DNA of 64,000 bases from Thalassobaculum_A sp040219615 (lineage in GTDB: Bacteria > Pseudomonadota > Alphaproteobacteria > Thalassobaculales > Thalassobaculaceae). The stretch is from assembly GCF_040219615.1 (NCBI RefSeq), contig NZ_JAVJSE010000014.1, positions 62,001 through 126,000 of the forward strand, in the 5' to 3' direction. The notes below the pieces were generated by a model. That model did not search any database. It saw nothing but the letters and a program-made list of their open reading frames with translations, and was not told where the DNA came from. Below are positions 34,218 to 41,814 of this stretch, piece by piece; the first letter of the stretch is position 1; every line of letters begins with the position of its first letter. The position numbers were made by a program, and so were the translations under genes.

Positions 34218-34513
34218 AGCGTGCCATCAGTAGGCTTTGACCGATGCTCAAACAGGTAGCACAAGCCAATGCCCGGTGCGAGGAACGGAGCCGAAGTGAG
34301 AGGCAACTTGCGGGACCGGGGGGCAGAGACTGCCGACCCCGGCGCCCGACGGCGACGGCAGGTTCGGGCTCGCAAGACCGGGCCGCGCGCGTCGTCGGGC
34401 ATGCGAGGCGCGACACGGTGCGAGCTTGGCTTCCGGTCTCGGCGCCTCGGCCGGCAGCCGAATCGCACTATGATCAGGTGGGAACCGGCGAGTTCTTCCA
34501 ACGCGGTGCGACC

Positions 34514-36031
34514 ATGGCTGCCTTGAACATCCTCAAACGCTTCATGGTCCGGCATGCCGGCAACGAACGGCTGCTGGCGCGGCGGGTCCTCTTGGCGCTG
34601 TGGCGGAAGGAGGCCAGCGCGGACGAGCTGACCCCGTTCCTGCGGCCGCTGTTTACCGTCGCTTACTTCGTGACGTTCTATGAGTATCTGGCCGTCTGGT
34701 TGATCGCCACCGGCGGCAGGCTGCCGCCGACGCACGCCGTCGGGAACGGCTCGCTGGTGCGCGCGCTGTTCCCCGCGATTGCCAAGTGGCTACACACGAC
34801 GTTCGTCGAGCGCCGACCGACGATGCCCCCAGTCAACGACGTTCAGGGAATGGCCTTTGTCACTCGCGTGCTGGAGGGACTGGAGGGGCACCTGACGTTC
34901 TTGCGCGCCTTTGGACCTGCGGCCCGGGTCGGGGAAATCCGCGGACAGGTCGAGGATGTCTGGCGGCGCGCGTCGCCGCGCTGGATCCTGTCGTCAACCT
35001 TCGCCAGCAACATCGGTCACATGGTCTACGCGGCCACCATTATCCAGCTGGTCCGCGACGGCAGGATCGACGGCGGCGAGGTTTCCATCCTGCGCGGCCA
35101 CACCCGCAACCCGTATCTGCATTCGCTGTTCGAGCCGTACATGATCGACGACATGCCGGCGGATGCGGTCTATGCCGAGTGGATCAGCACCCGCAAGCGC
35201 TACCCCACCACCGACGGCCGCAGGATCGTGATGATCAACGCGGTGTCGGAGGCGGCGAGAGTCTGGGGGGCGGCCGGCCGGCCGTTCTTCACCCTGGACG
35301 CCGAACTGAAGGCGCGCGGCGACGCCGTGCTGGCGGAACTGGGGGTGCCGGCCGGCGCGCCGATCGTGACGCTCCACGTACGTGAGGCCGGTTACAACGA
35401 CCGGCGCATGCACGGCCAGATGCGCCTCCGCGACGCCGAGATCGCAACTTATGGTGCCGCCGTCGAGTGGCTGGGCAAGGCAGGCTTTCATGTGGTGCGG
35501 CTCGGTGATGCCTCGATGGTCCCGGCGCCGGACTGGGCGAAGTTCACCGACTATCCGTTCAGTGACGCCAAGGCGCATTGGATGGACATCTACCTGGCCG
35601 CACGTTGCGCCTTCCACATCGGCACGTCCTCCGGCATGTCCTTCGTTCCGCTGCTGTATGGCAGGCCGGTGGTGTTCACCAACTGGCCGACGGCCGCTCA
35701 CATGATCTGCGCGCCGGGCGTGATCAACCTGCCGAAGGTGTTGCTCGACCAGGACGGAGGCGTCGTGCCCTTCGTCGACTACTGCGGCGACCACCGCGAG
35801 ATCCTGGAGGCCTCGGAGGCGGAGCTGTTCGGGCTGTCGTTCCGGGACAATTCGCCGGACGAGATCCTGGAAGCGGTCCAACTGATGGCCGAGCACCTCC
35901 CCGCCGACGGGTCGACACTGGTGCTACCCGACGAACCGTTCGAACCGGTCTGGCGGGTCAGCGCCACCGCGCCGGTGGCAAACATGCCGCGCATTCCGCC
36001 GGGTTTCTTTCAACGGGTCTACGGCGGCTAA
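34514..36031 (+). CDS. TIGR04372 family glycosyltransferase (copy 2)
   Basis: 505 residues, paralog of 30338-31837. Shared motifs: IVTLHVREAGYNDRR, AAVEWLGKAGFHVVRLGDASM, WMDIYLAARCAFHIGTSSGMSFVPLLYG and VVFTNW. I use the ATG at 34514, where similarity to copy 1 begins; the frame is open further upstream but without coding character. The stop overlaps the convergent FkbM stop by 4 bp. A role in assembling the same or a related glycan as copy 1 is likely. Confidence 0.85.
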   Translation: MAALNILKRFMVRHAGNERLLARRVLLALWRKEASADELTPFLRPLFTVAYFVTFYEYLAVWLIATGGRLPPTHAVGNGSLVRALFPAIAKWLHTTFVERRPTMPPVNDVQGMAFVTRVLEGLEGHLTFLRAFGPAARVGEIRGQVEDVWRRASPRWILSSTFASNIGHMVYAATIIQLVRDGRIDGGEVSILRGHTRNPYLHSLFEPYMIDDMPADAVYAEWISTRKRYPTTDGRRIVMINAVSEAARVWGAAGRPFFTLDAELKARGDAVLAELGVPAGAPIVTLHVREAGYNDRRMHGQMRLRDAEIATYGAAVEWLGKAGFHVVRLGDASMVPAPDWAKFTDYPFSDAKAHWMDIYLAARCAFHIGTSSGMSFVPLLYGRPVVFTNWPTAAHMICAPGVINLPKVLLDQDGGVVPFVDYCGDHREILEASEAELFGLSFRDNSPDEILEAVQLMAEHLPADGSTLVLPDEPFEPVWRVSATAPVANMPRIPPGFFQRVYGG

Positions 36032-37050
36032 CGCCCCGGCGGGCAGAACAGCAGCTTGATGTTCTCGACGTCGGGAGCGTAGGCGAAGTCGCTCCCGGAG
36101 GGATCGATCGGCCGCCGCGTGCCGTCGTCCTCCAGCACTTCGCGGCTCCAGTCGCCCGGAAACACCGCCAGGATCTCCTCCGGCCTGTGGCCGAAGGCGC
36201 CGACCAGGTGCGGGTGGAACTCCAGCAGGAACCGGGTGCGGCCGCCGGCGATCAGGTTCCGCGCGCCCTTCAGGGCCTCGAACTCGTAGCCCTCGATGTC
36301 GATCTTGATCAGGTCCGGGATCACGCCCTCGCGGGCGAAGACGGTGTCGAGGCGGACGCTCAGCACCGGGTCGTACAACGCCTTGTCGATGGCGTTCGGC
36401 GGCGGGGTGGCGATGGTGTCCTCGACCCGCAGGCCCGGGGTCGGGTCGAAGCGCACGTTGAAGATCAGACCGTCGTAGTTCCCGACCGCGGCGTTGATCA
36501 CATGCGACCGGTCCAGCCGGTTGGCCCACAGGTTGCGCTTCACCTCCAGCAGCAGATCCGGGTGCATCTCGAAGGCGATCACCCGGGCGCCGGCGGCACC
36601 GAGGATGGTGGTGTAGTAGCCGACATGGGCGCCGACGTCGGCGACCAGGCAGCCTCTGCGGCCGGCCTCGACCAGGTAGCGCAGCACGCCTGGCTCGTAG
36701 CCTGCGCCTTCGCGGTCCAGCAGGGCCAGGAACGCCCGGGCCGCGCCGGTCGCGGTGCTGAACTTCAGCGGCCCTACCCCCGGAATATCGCGGGTCTCGA
36801 ACGGCCCGGTCCGCTCGACGACCGTGTCGCGGTGCCGGAAGGTCTTGTCGATCCGCGACAGCATGCTGCGCTGCCGCCCGATCGACTCGGCGGGCAGCCC
36901 CAGCACCTCCAGCCAGCGCAGCACGGTGAGCGACCGGGCGATGTCCGTGCGCGAGGCGGCGAACTGCAGCAGCGCCGCCAGCGCCATCGGGTGGGCCGGC
37001 TGCGACGCGACGGCCGACAGGATCTGGCTGTGGTTCGGTGGGGTACTCAT
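36028..37050 (-). CDS. FkbM-family methyltransferase (copy C)
   Basis: 340 residues; a more distant FkbM member. SAM motif LVADVGAHVGYYTTIL, acidic loop FEMHPDLL, intact motif IKIDIEGYEFEALKGARN and a family-typical FLLEFHPHLV. The N-terminal 90 residues differ from copies A and B. The end overlaps the convergent TIGR04372 gene by 4 bp. Divergent from the N-carbamoylase gene with 106 bp between starts. It likely methylates a sugar hydroxyl. Confidence 0.88.
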   Translation of the reverse strand: MSTPPNHSQILSAVASQPAHPMALAALLQFAASRTDIARSLTVLRWLEVLGLPAESIGRQRSMLSRIDKTFRHRDTVVERTGPFETRDIPGVGPLKFSTATGAARAFLALLDREGAGYEPGVLRYLVEAGRRGCLVADVGAHVGYYTTILGAAGARVIAFEMHPDLLLEVKRNLWANRLDRSHVINAAVGNYDGLIFNVRFDPTPGLRVEDTIATPPPNAIDKALYDPVLSVRLDTVFAREGVIPDLIKIDIEGYEFEALKGARNLIAGGRTRFLLEFHPHLVGAFGHRPEEILAVFPGDWSREVLEDDGTRRPIDPSGSDFAYAPDVENIKLLFCPPGR

Positions 37051-37156
37051 TCGGTCGCGCTCCGTCCCGGCGGCAGTCGGCCGGCCCTTCACCGCCGGCC
37101 GGCACCGCCCTAGAGTACCCAACCAGATCGTACCAGCACACGAGGGATCGGACTCC

Positions 37157-38089
37157 ATGAGTCGTATCATCAACGTCGGCGCCGCACAGCTCGGCCCGAT
37201 CGCCCCCGACGAGAGCCGCGTCAGCGCCGTCAACCGCATGATCGACCTGCTGAAGCAGGCCAAGGACCGCGGCGTGAAACTCGTGGTCTTCCCGGAACTG
37301 GCGCTGACCACCTTCTTCCCGCGCTACTACGAGCAGGACATCTCGAAGATGGACCACCACTTCGAGCGCGGCGACATGCCGACGCCGGAGACCCGTCCGC
37401 TGTTCGAGAAGGCCAAGGAATACGGCATCGGGTTCTACCTCGGCTATGCCGAGCTCACCGAGGACGGCCACCGGTTCAACACCTCGATCCTGGTCGACGA
37501 CACCGGCAAGATCGTCGGCAAGTACCGCAAGGTGCACCTGCCGGGCCACTCCGAGTACGACGGCAACCGGCCGTGGCAGCACCTGGAGAAGCGCTATTTC
37601 GAGCCGGGCGACCTCGGCTTCCCCGTATGGCGCGCGATGGGCGGCATCATGGGCATGTGCATCTGCAACGACCGGCGCTGGCCCGAGACCTACCGGGTGA
37701 TGTCGCTGAAGGGCGTCGAGATCGTCATGCTCGGCTACAACACCCCGGACGTGAACACCTCGGCGCCGGAGCCGAACCATCTGCGGATGTTCCACAACCA
37801 CCTGGTCATGCAGGCCAGCGCCTACCAGAACTCCTGCTTCGTGGTGGCGACCGCCAAGGCCGGCATCGAGGACGGCTGCATGCTGATCGGCGGATCCTGC
37901 ATCGTCCAGCCGTCGGGCGAGATGATCGCGCTGGCGACCACCGTGAAGGACGAGCTGATCACCGCGGCCTGCGACCTGGACCTCGCCAAGATGGGCAAGG
38001 AGACGGTGTTCAACTTCGCCAAGCACCGCCGGATCGAGCACTACGGTATCATCACCGGGCAGACCGGCGTGGTCGAGCCGGCGGAGTAA
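37157..38089 (+). CDS. N-carbamoyl-D-amino acid hydrolase
   Basis: 310 residues of the nitrilase superfamily. The catalytic triad is visible: E47 in VVFPELALTTFFPR, K125 in KYRKVHLPGH and C170 in GMCICNDRRWPE. The stretch CNDRRWPETYR and the overall length are typical for D-carbamoylases. The enzyme releases a free amino acid, CO2 and ammonia from N-carbamoyl amino acids, the product of the hydantoinase at 28837. The start at 37157 is preceded by GGGATCGGA. It lies 30 bp from the repeat interrupted by the IS1595 element. Confidence 0.92.
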   Translation: MSRIINVGAAQLGPIAPDESRVSAVNRMIDLLKQAKDRGVKLVVFPELALTTFFPRYYEQDISKMDHHFERGDMPTPETRPLFEKAKEYGIGFYLGYAELTEDGHRFNTSILVDDTGKIVGKYRKVHLPGHSEYDGNRPWQHLEKRYFEPGDLGFPVWRAMGGIMGMCICNDRRWPETYRVMSLKGVEIVMLGYNTPDVNTSAPEPNHLRMFHNHLVMQASAYQNSCFVVATAKAGIEDGCMLIGGSCIVQPSGEMIALATTVKDELITAACDLDLAKMGKETVFNFAKHRRIEHYGIITGQTGVVEPAE

Positions 38090-38123
38090 GGGCGTGCCCG
38101 TCGCTTCGTGGGTTCCGGATGCG

Positions 38124-38149
38124 TCCGGCATTAGGTAGCAAACGCACCT
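38124..38149 (+). repeat. Left terminal inverted repeat of the IS1595 element
   Basis: Identical, as reverse complement, to 41789-41814 over 26 bp. The core begins TCCGGCATTAGG and ends AACGCACCT. Confidence 0.92.
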
Positions 38150-38194
38150 TGGGCTGCGGTGCCTTCGGAGTCCCGTGCTCGTACAATCGCGGGC

Positions 38195-38605
38195 ATGACA
38201 AACCCTGTCGTCATCAACGCGCTCCTGCAACGGAAAGCCGAACTACTGGCCGATGCCGAGAAGGTCTGCGACCAACTCGACGCCGTGTACGCGGACATCC
38301 TGCATATAGACGCCACGCTCGGCTTGCTGGGCCACACCGGCACCAGCACGACGTTCCCCAGGCACAAGCAGCCCGTGGGGATGTTTTACCAGGGCGAGCT
38401 TACCCGGCTCCTGTTCGAACACCTGCGATCCGCCGGGCGGCAGACCATCCCGCAGATACGGGACGCGCTCATTGCCAAGAAAGGCGCCGACCGAGGCGAC
38501 CTGCACATCCGAACCGCTGTCCACAAGAAGGTTATGACCGCGCTCAATCGTCAGGAGAAGCGCGGGACGGTGGTCAGGGATGGGGATGCGTGGCGGGTGG
38601 CCTAA
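38195..38605 (+). CDS. Small protein with coiled coil and winged-helix-like C-terminus (transposon cargo)
   Basis: 136 residues. A coiled coil at the N-terminus (LLQRKAELLADAEKVCDQLDAVYADI) is followed by a C-terminal region that looks like a winged helix (QTIPQIRDALIAKKGADRGD ... VHKKVMTALNRQEKRGTVVRDGDAWRV). It is the first gene inside the left end of the transposon. A DNA-binding function is likely from the fold-like pattern but not proven. The ATG at 38195 has no strong ribosome site. Family name not known to me. Convergent with the antitoxin gene 8 bp away. Confidence 0.68.
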   Translation: MTNPVVINALLQRKAELLADAEKVCDQLDAVYADILHIDATLGLLGHTGTSTTFPRHKQPVGMFYQGELTRLLFEHLRSAGRQTIPQIRDALIAKKGADRGDLHIRTAVHKKVMTALNRQEKRGTVVRDGDAWRVA

Positions 38606-38613
38606 TGGGATGT

Positions 38614-39120
38614 TCAAGCCGCTATCTGCTGTGGTTTCCAGCCGTCAGGCTCTTTGTTAGCGGCGTCCGGGAACAGGGCCGGCTCGTTGTCGTCATCACG
38701 TTGGCGATATCGCATATAGAGCGGCTGTGTGCGGACATCTGTGATTTCAGCCAACAGATCCAGGACAACTTCCACTGCCTTGCGCCCGAAGATGTCGCGC
38801 ACCGTAATGATGCGAAGCGTCCGGTCGGCCGGTCCAGGAATCGGTGTATTGGGACTGCCTTCCCAGCGAGCCACGGTAAGGCGCTTCACGCCGAGCTGCG
38901 CTGCAATCTCCGCCTGCGACTTGTGCAAGAGGGAACGCAGGAAGCGGACTTCCTGGCCTCTAAGGCGAGCATGTGACGTGAGAACAAGATAGGCGATAAT
39001 TCTATCTAGCTCGTCAGCCCGCTCAATTGATACGCCCTCGCCATACTCGGTCTCATGGGCACTATACCCATTGATCAAGTGGACATAGTCCAGTCCGCAC
39101 ATCGTATAGTGATATGTCAT
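38614..39120 (-). CDS. HTH antitoxin of a DUF4258 toxin-antitoxin pair
   Basis: 168 residues. The N-terminal half (YTMCGLDYVHLINGY, YGEGVSIERADELDRIIAY) and the central Xre-type HTH (LRSLLHKSQAEIAAQLGVKRLTVARWE) match regulator proteins found next to DUF4258 toxins. The start ATG at 39120 overlaps the toxin stop (ATGA), a coupled arrangement. The Lys/Arg-rich helix of the HTH would read the palindrome upstream of the toxin gene (39478-39494). It neutralises the toxin and represses the operon, as inferred from the family pattern. The C-terminal 50 residues are unusual and of unknown role. Confidence 0.8.
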   Translation of the reverse strand: MTYHYTMCGLDYVHLINGYSAHETEYGEGVSIERADELDRIIAYLVLTSHARLRGQEVRFLRSLLHKSQAEIAAQLGVKRLTVARWEGSPNTPIPGPADRTLRIITVRDIFGRKAVEVVLDLLAEITDVRTQPLYMRYRQRDDDNEPALFPDAANKEPDGWKPQQIAA

Positions 39121-39467
39121 CGGGGATCTATCCACTCTACGGTTCGGATTACCAGTTTGTCCTCATTCTCGTAAACTACTGTCACAGCGCCGGCCAACCG
39201 TTGGCCCGCAAGTCGCTTTGCCACAATAACCTGCCAATGCCCTCTCTCGTTCCGGGCCGGCTGGTCGTGACAACGACCTGTCCTGAGGATTTCGAACACA
39301 TCCTCACGAGTTATCTCCCGTTCAGATACCCGTTCCCACGCGTGAGGCACAAAGATGACGTTCCCGGTTGTCTCCGGCTTCACTCTTCCTCGGATGACGG
39401 CTTCGGCTTCATCGGTGCGCAGGTTCGCCCAATTGATTGGGCGTCGGAACGGCGTCACGTTTCCCAT
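39117..39467 (-). CDS. DUF4258 domain toxin (predicted)
   Basis: About 116 residues if the ATG at 39467 is used; a longer frame to 39503 would start inside or beyond the palindromic operator. The DUF4258 core is VFVPHAWERVSEREITREDVFEILRTGR followed by WQVIVAKRLAGQRLAGAVTVVYENEDKLVIRTVEW. It has the BECR/RelE-like RNase pattern (His, Arg, and late Trp/Glu residues). The HTH antitoxin overlaps its end, so order is toxin then antitoxin. Carried by the transposon, where it may aid maintenance of the element. Confidence 0.78.
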   Translation of the reverse strand: MGNVTPFRRPINWANLRTDEAEAVIRGRVKPETTGNVIFVPHAWERVSEREITREDVFEILRTGRCHDQPARNERGHWQVIVAKRLAGQRLAGAVTVVYENEDKLVIRTVEWIDPR

Positions 39468-39477
39468 GAGCCACATA

Positions 39478-39494
39478 TGTATCATTTTGATACA
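39478..39494. promoter_or_regulatory. Palindromic operator of the toxin-antitoxin operon
   Basis: TGTATCATTTTGATACA is a perfect inverted repeat of 7 bp with a 3-bp centre. It lies 11 bp upstream of the proposed toxin start at 39467. An Xre-type antitoxin commonly binds such a site to repress its own operon. Seen directly; binding inferred. Confidence 0.65.
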
Positions 39495-39507
39495 GCCAGT
39501 CAAGGCG

Positions 39508-40464
39508 TCAGGCGACCGCCCGCTGCCAGTAGCCCTTCCACACCCGCGACACCGGATGGGCCATGCTGGCGGCGATCACGCGCTGGAACTGCTCGCCGTT
39601 CGTGACCCGGCGGTGATCCTCACGCCACGCCATCTCACCGGCATAGGCGACCAGATACCGGCCGCTGATGTGGTGGTGCTGGCCCCACTCGGCGCGACGC
39701 AGCCGAGAGAAGTAGCTTTCCGCCTGATTGGTGCAGGCGTCTTCATCCTGGAACGCGATGCTGTGGTTGATGCGACGGGTCTCGTAAGCGGCGTGCAGAT
39801 CGTCCCACGACGCGGCTTCGTCGGCATAGACGGTCGAGCCGGTCGCGACCCGCTCGCGGATCGTCGGCACCGCCTGATCCTCGCTGCGAACGACGAACGG
39901 CAGGGTACGGCCGCCGCGCTCGCGCATGACGACGACGACGCGGCGCTTGCCGGTCTGGTTCTCTTTCAGGCGACGGTCGCGGCGATCTTCCTTGCGGTTC
40001 TCGGGACGGACGTAGCCGCCGAAGTAGGCCCCATCAACCTCGACATCGCCGGCCAGCATCATGTCGGCGTGCTCGGCAGCCATCGCCTCGCGCAGCTTGT
40101 GGGCCATGACGAACGCCGTCTTGTACTGCACGTCGAGCTCGCGGCCGAGCTCCAACGCGCTGATGCCCTTGGCGGCGTTCACGCAGATCGCGATGGCCAG
40201 CAGGATGTCCCGAACCGCCAGCTTGCGGCTCGCGAAGATCGTCCCGGACGTGATCGAAAACTGATGACCGCAGCCCTGGCACTTGAAGATCCGGCGGGTC
40301 TTGTACTCGTAGACCGCGACGCAGCCGCAGCGCGGGCACACCGGCTCGCCATCGGCCCAGCGCAGCGAGCGAAACACGTCCCGCGCCTCGTCTTCCGACA
40401 TGCGCGCCACCGACACCACGCTGAGCGTGCGAGCCTTGGCGGAGAGGAGGAAGTGCTGAGCCAT
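39508..40464 (-). CDS. IS1595-family transposase
   Basis: 318 residues. A zinc ribbon (CPRCGC ... FKCQGCGHQFSITSGTIF) precedes the helical region (ISALELGRELDVQYKTAFVMAHKLREAM). The DDE-type catalytic core has a first Asp in AGDVEVDGAYFGGYVR, a second in VYADEAASWDDL and a late Glu/Asn in NQAESYFSRLRRAEWGQHHHISG. This is the 'ISXO2-like' transposase domain. The frame is intact, so the element may still be mobile. Start at 40464, just after the opposite-strand cargo promoter region. Confidence 0.93.
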   Translation of the reverse strand: MAQHFLLSAKARTLSVVSVARMSEDEARDVFRSLRWADGEPVCPRCGCVAVYEYKTRRIFKCQGCGHQFSITSGTIFASRKLAVRDILLAIAICVNAAKGISALELGRELDVQYKTAFVMAHKLREAMAAEHADMMLAGDVEVDGAYFGGYVRPENRKEDRRDRRLKENQTGKRRVVVVMRERGGRTLPFVVRSEDQAVPTIRERVATGSTVYADEAASWDDLHAAYETRRINHSIAFQDEDACTNQAESYFSRLRRAEWGQHHHISGRYLVAYAGEMAWREDHRRVTNGEQFQRVIAASMAHPVSRVWKGYWQRAVA

Positions 40465-40573
40465 CGTACATATCCGTCGTTTGTCTAACGGATATGTAAG
40501 GTTTGATCCTCACGCTTGCAAGATGGAAAATAACGAATATGTTAGGTTCATGACGCCAACCTCCGAGGGCACC

Positions 40574-40807
40574 ATGAACAGTTCGAGCGAAGAGTGGGCA
40601 GGCCGCACCAAGCGGTACCTGAAAGCCGAGTTGAAGCGGGCCGGTGTCGGCTACGCCGAACTAGCCAGGCGCCTTAATGAGAAAGGGTTGTCGGAAACCG
40701 AAGGGTCGATCACAGTCAAGATCAACCGGGGGGCGTTTCCGGCATGGTTCCTACTCGCATCACTGGACGCCATTGGCTGCAAGCAGTTGCGGTTAGAGGA
40801 TGCCTGA
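40574..40807 (+). CDS. DUF6471 domain protein (transposon cargo)
   Basis: 77 residues: EEWAGRTKRYLKAELKRAGVGYAELARRLNEKG with a turn and ITVKINRGAFPAWFLLASLDAIG. This is the DUF6471 pattern, a short HTH-like fold. Start at 40574 with GAGGG 5 nt upstream; an ATG at 40550 is possible. Likely DNA-binding. It lies between the divergent transposase and the cargo membrane protein, whose frame overlaps its 3' end. It might control transposition or the cargo. Confidence 0.72.
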   Translation: MNSSSEEWAGRTKRYLKAELKRAGVGYAELARRLNEKGLSETEGSITVKINRGAFPAWFLLASLDAIGCKQLRLEDA

Positions 40808-41790
40808 TCGCTGCGGCGCTACTGCTAATCGGCTGTTATCCGACCGCTGGTTCAAACGACGTCCCCGAACCCCAATTCAAGCAAGCCGTATCCGATGGCC
40901 ATAAGGCCGAGGCCAAGGGCTCCGGCGGGACGGCCCCACCGCTCGCCGACGAACCCGCAACTGAACCCGACGAGCGCGAGAGCGAAACCGGCACATACGA
41001 GAGCGCGTGTCAGGAAGCCGAGAATCATGGTCTTGTCCTCGATGTATGCCAGCAATGGAGGATGGCAAAGGCCGCCGAACTTCAAGCCAAAATGACCGTC
41101 AAGCAGATTGCACTTTCGAAAGAAGAAGTAACCTATGTTTCATGGTCTCTTGGATTAAGCGCATTCGCTGCGCTAGTAGCCGTTGTCGCGATACTTGTTA
41201 CCGCTCTCGTTGCTCGAAAAGAACTTTGCGCGTACGTATATTTTACGCCCGGCTCACTGAGACTAAGAAATTTCTTTTATGCCGTTGTTACTACGGGAAA
41301 CTCCGGACAAACCCCAGCACGGCAAGTTCGCCTGCGAATCCAAGCCGTCTATGTCACCGACGCTGTTATGAGGACCAATTCATTTCCAATTGAGAAAAGT
41401 TTCAAGGGAAACTCTATTATTGCTCCAAATCACTCGTTTATTGAATATGTCAAAATTGACGGAATCGGCGAACAAGATAGCGGTTTAAAGCTAAAAGATA
41501 TTGAATTTATTAAAAGCTTAAATGGTCGCAACAAAGATCCAAAACTATATGTCTTTGCTGAAGCCGCATACCTTGACGTCTTTGGCGCAGAGCGCATGAC
41601 ACGCGCTTCGTGGCAATACATCTATGCGACTGGAAATGTAGAAAGCTTCAGAGAAGAATCCGGCTATCTTCCGGCCTTTGAGTTTACCGAAAACAACAAT
41701 TTTATCGACTCAGATCACCCCAACATCCGCGCCCGGCGATGGTGGCGCCGACCGTTCATCGCAGCGCGCTCATGGCTCACGCGCGCCTAG
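40744..41790 (+). CDS. Cargo protein with lipobox-like signal and one membrane helix
   Basis: 348 residues. It starts inside the DUF6471 gene. An N-terminal hydrophobic stretch with a lipobox-like LLIGC is followed by a Pro/Glu-rich linker, a helix (CQQWRMAKAAELQAKM) and a membrane segment (LGLSAFAALVAVVAILVTALVA). The soluble C-terminal domain of about 200 residues contains VVTTGNSGQTPARQVRLRI. The last 650 bp are far richer in A/T than the chromosome, a sign of recent transfer. I do not recognise the family; the QQWRxAKAAE-then-TM pattern is common in small mobile-region membrane proteins. Confidence 0.62.
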   Translation: MVPTRITGRHWLQAVAVRGCLIAAALLLIGCYPTAGSNDVPEPQFKQAVSDGHKAEAKGSGGTAPPLADEPATEPDERESETGTYESACQEAENHGLVLDVCQQWRMAKAAELQAKMTVKQIALSKEEVTYVSWSLGLSAFAALVAVVAILVTALVARKELCAYVYFTPGSLRLRNFFYAVVTTGNSGQTPARQVRLRIQAVYVTDAVMRTNSFPIEKSFKGNSIIAPNHSFIEYVKIDGIGEQDSGLKLKDIEFIKSLNGRNKDPKLYVFAEAAYLDVFGAERMTRASWQYIYATGNVESFREESGYLPAFEFTENNNFIDSDHPNIRARRWWRRPFIAARSWLTRA

Positions 41791-41814
41791 GTGCGTTTGC
41801 TACCTAATGCCGGA
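41789..41814 (-). repeat. Right terminal inverted repeat of the IS1595 element
   Basis: Reverse complement of 38124-38149 with no mismatch over 26 bp. It overlaps the last codons of the cargo gene ending at 41790. Confidence 0.92.

Larger units (their letters stand above)
38127..41811. mobile_element. IS1595-family transposon with passenger genes, 3.7 kb
   Basis: The ends are 26-bp perfect inverted repeats (38124-38149 and 41789-41814) whose inner part reads GGCATTAGGTAGCAAACG on the left. GGATGCGTCC is found directly before the left end (38117-38126) and directly after the right end (41812-41821), an apparent target duplication of 8-10 bp (exact length ambiguous because the repeat overlaps the inverted repeat). 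An IS1595-type DDE transposase lies inside, with five other genes: a wHTH protein, an HTH antitoxin, a DUF4258 toxin, a DUF6471 protein and a membrane protein. IS1595 members normally make 8-bp duplications and some carry cargo. Joining the flanks restores a dispersed repeat, so the insertion target is known. Confidence 0.9.

Noticed and set aside
40852..41085. Minus-strand frame of 77 codons with two hydrophobic helices and a fair ribosome site, opposite the cargo membrane protein
   Set aside because: The plus-strand frame has a recognisable QQWRxAKAAE-plus-TM pattern and spans the whole interval. I cannot support both; the small frame is kept only as a possibility.
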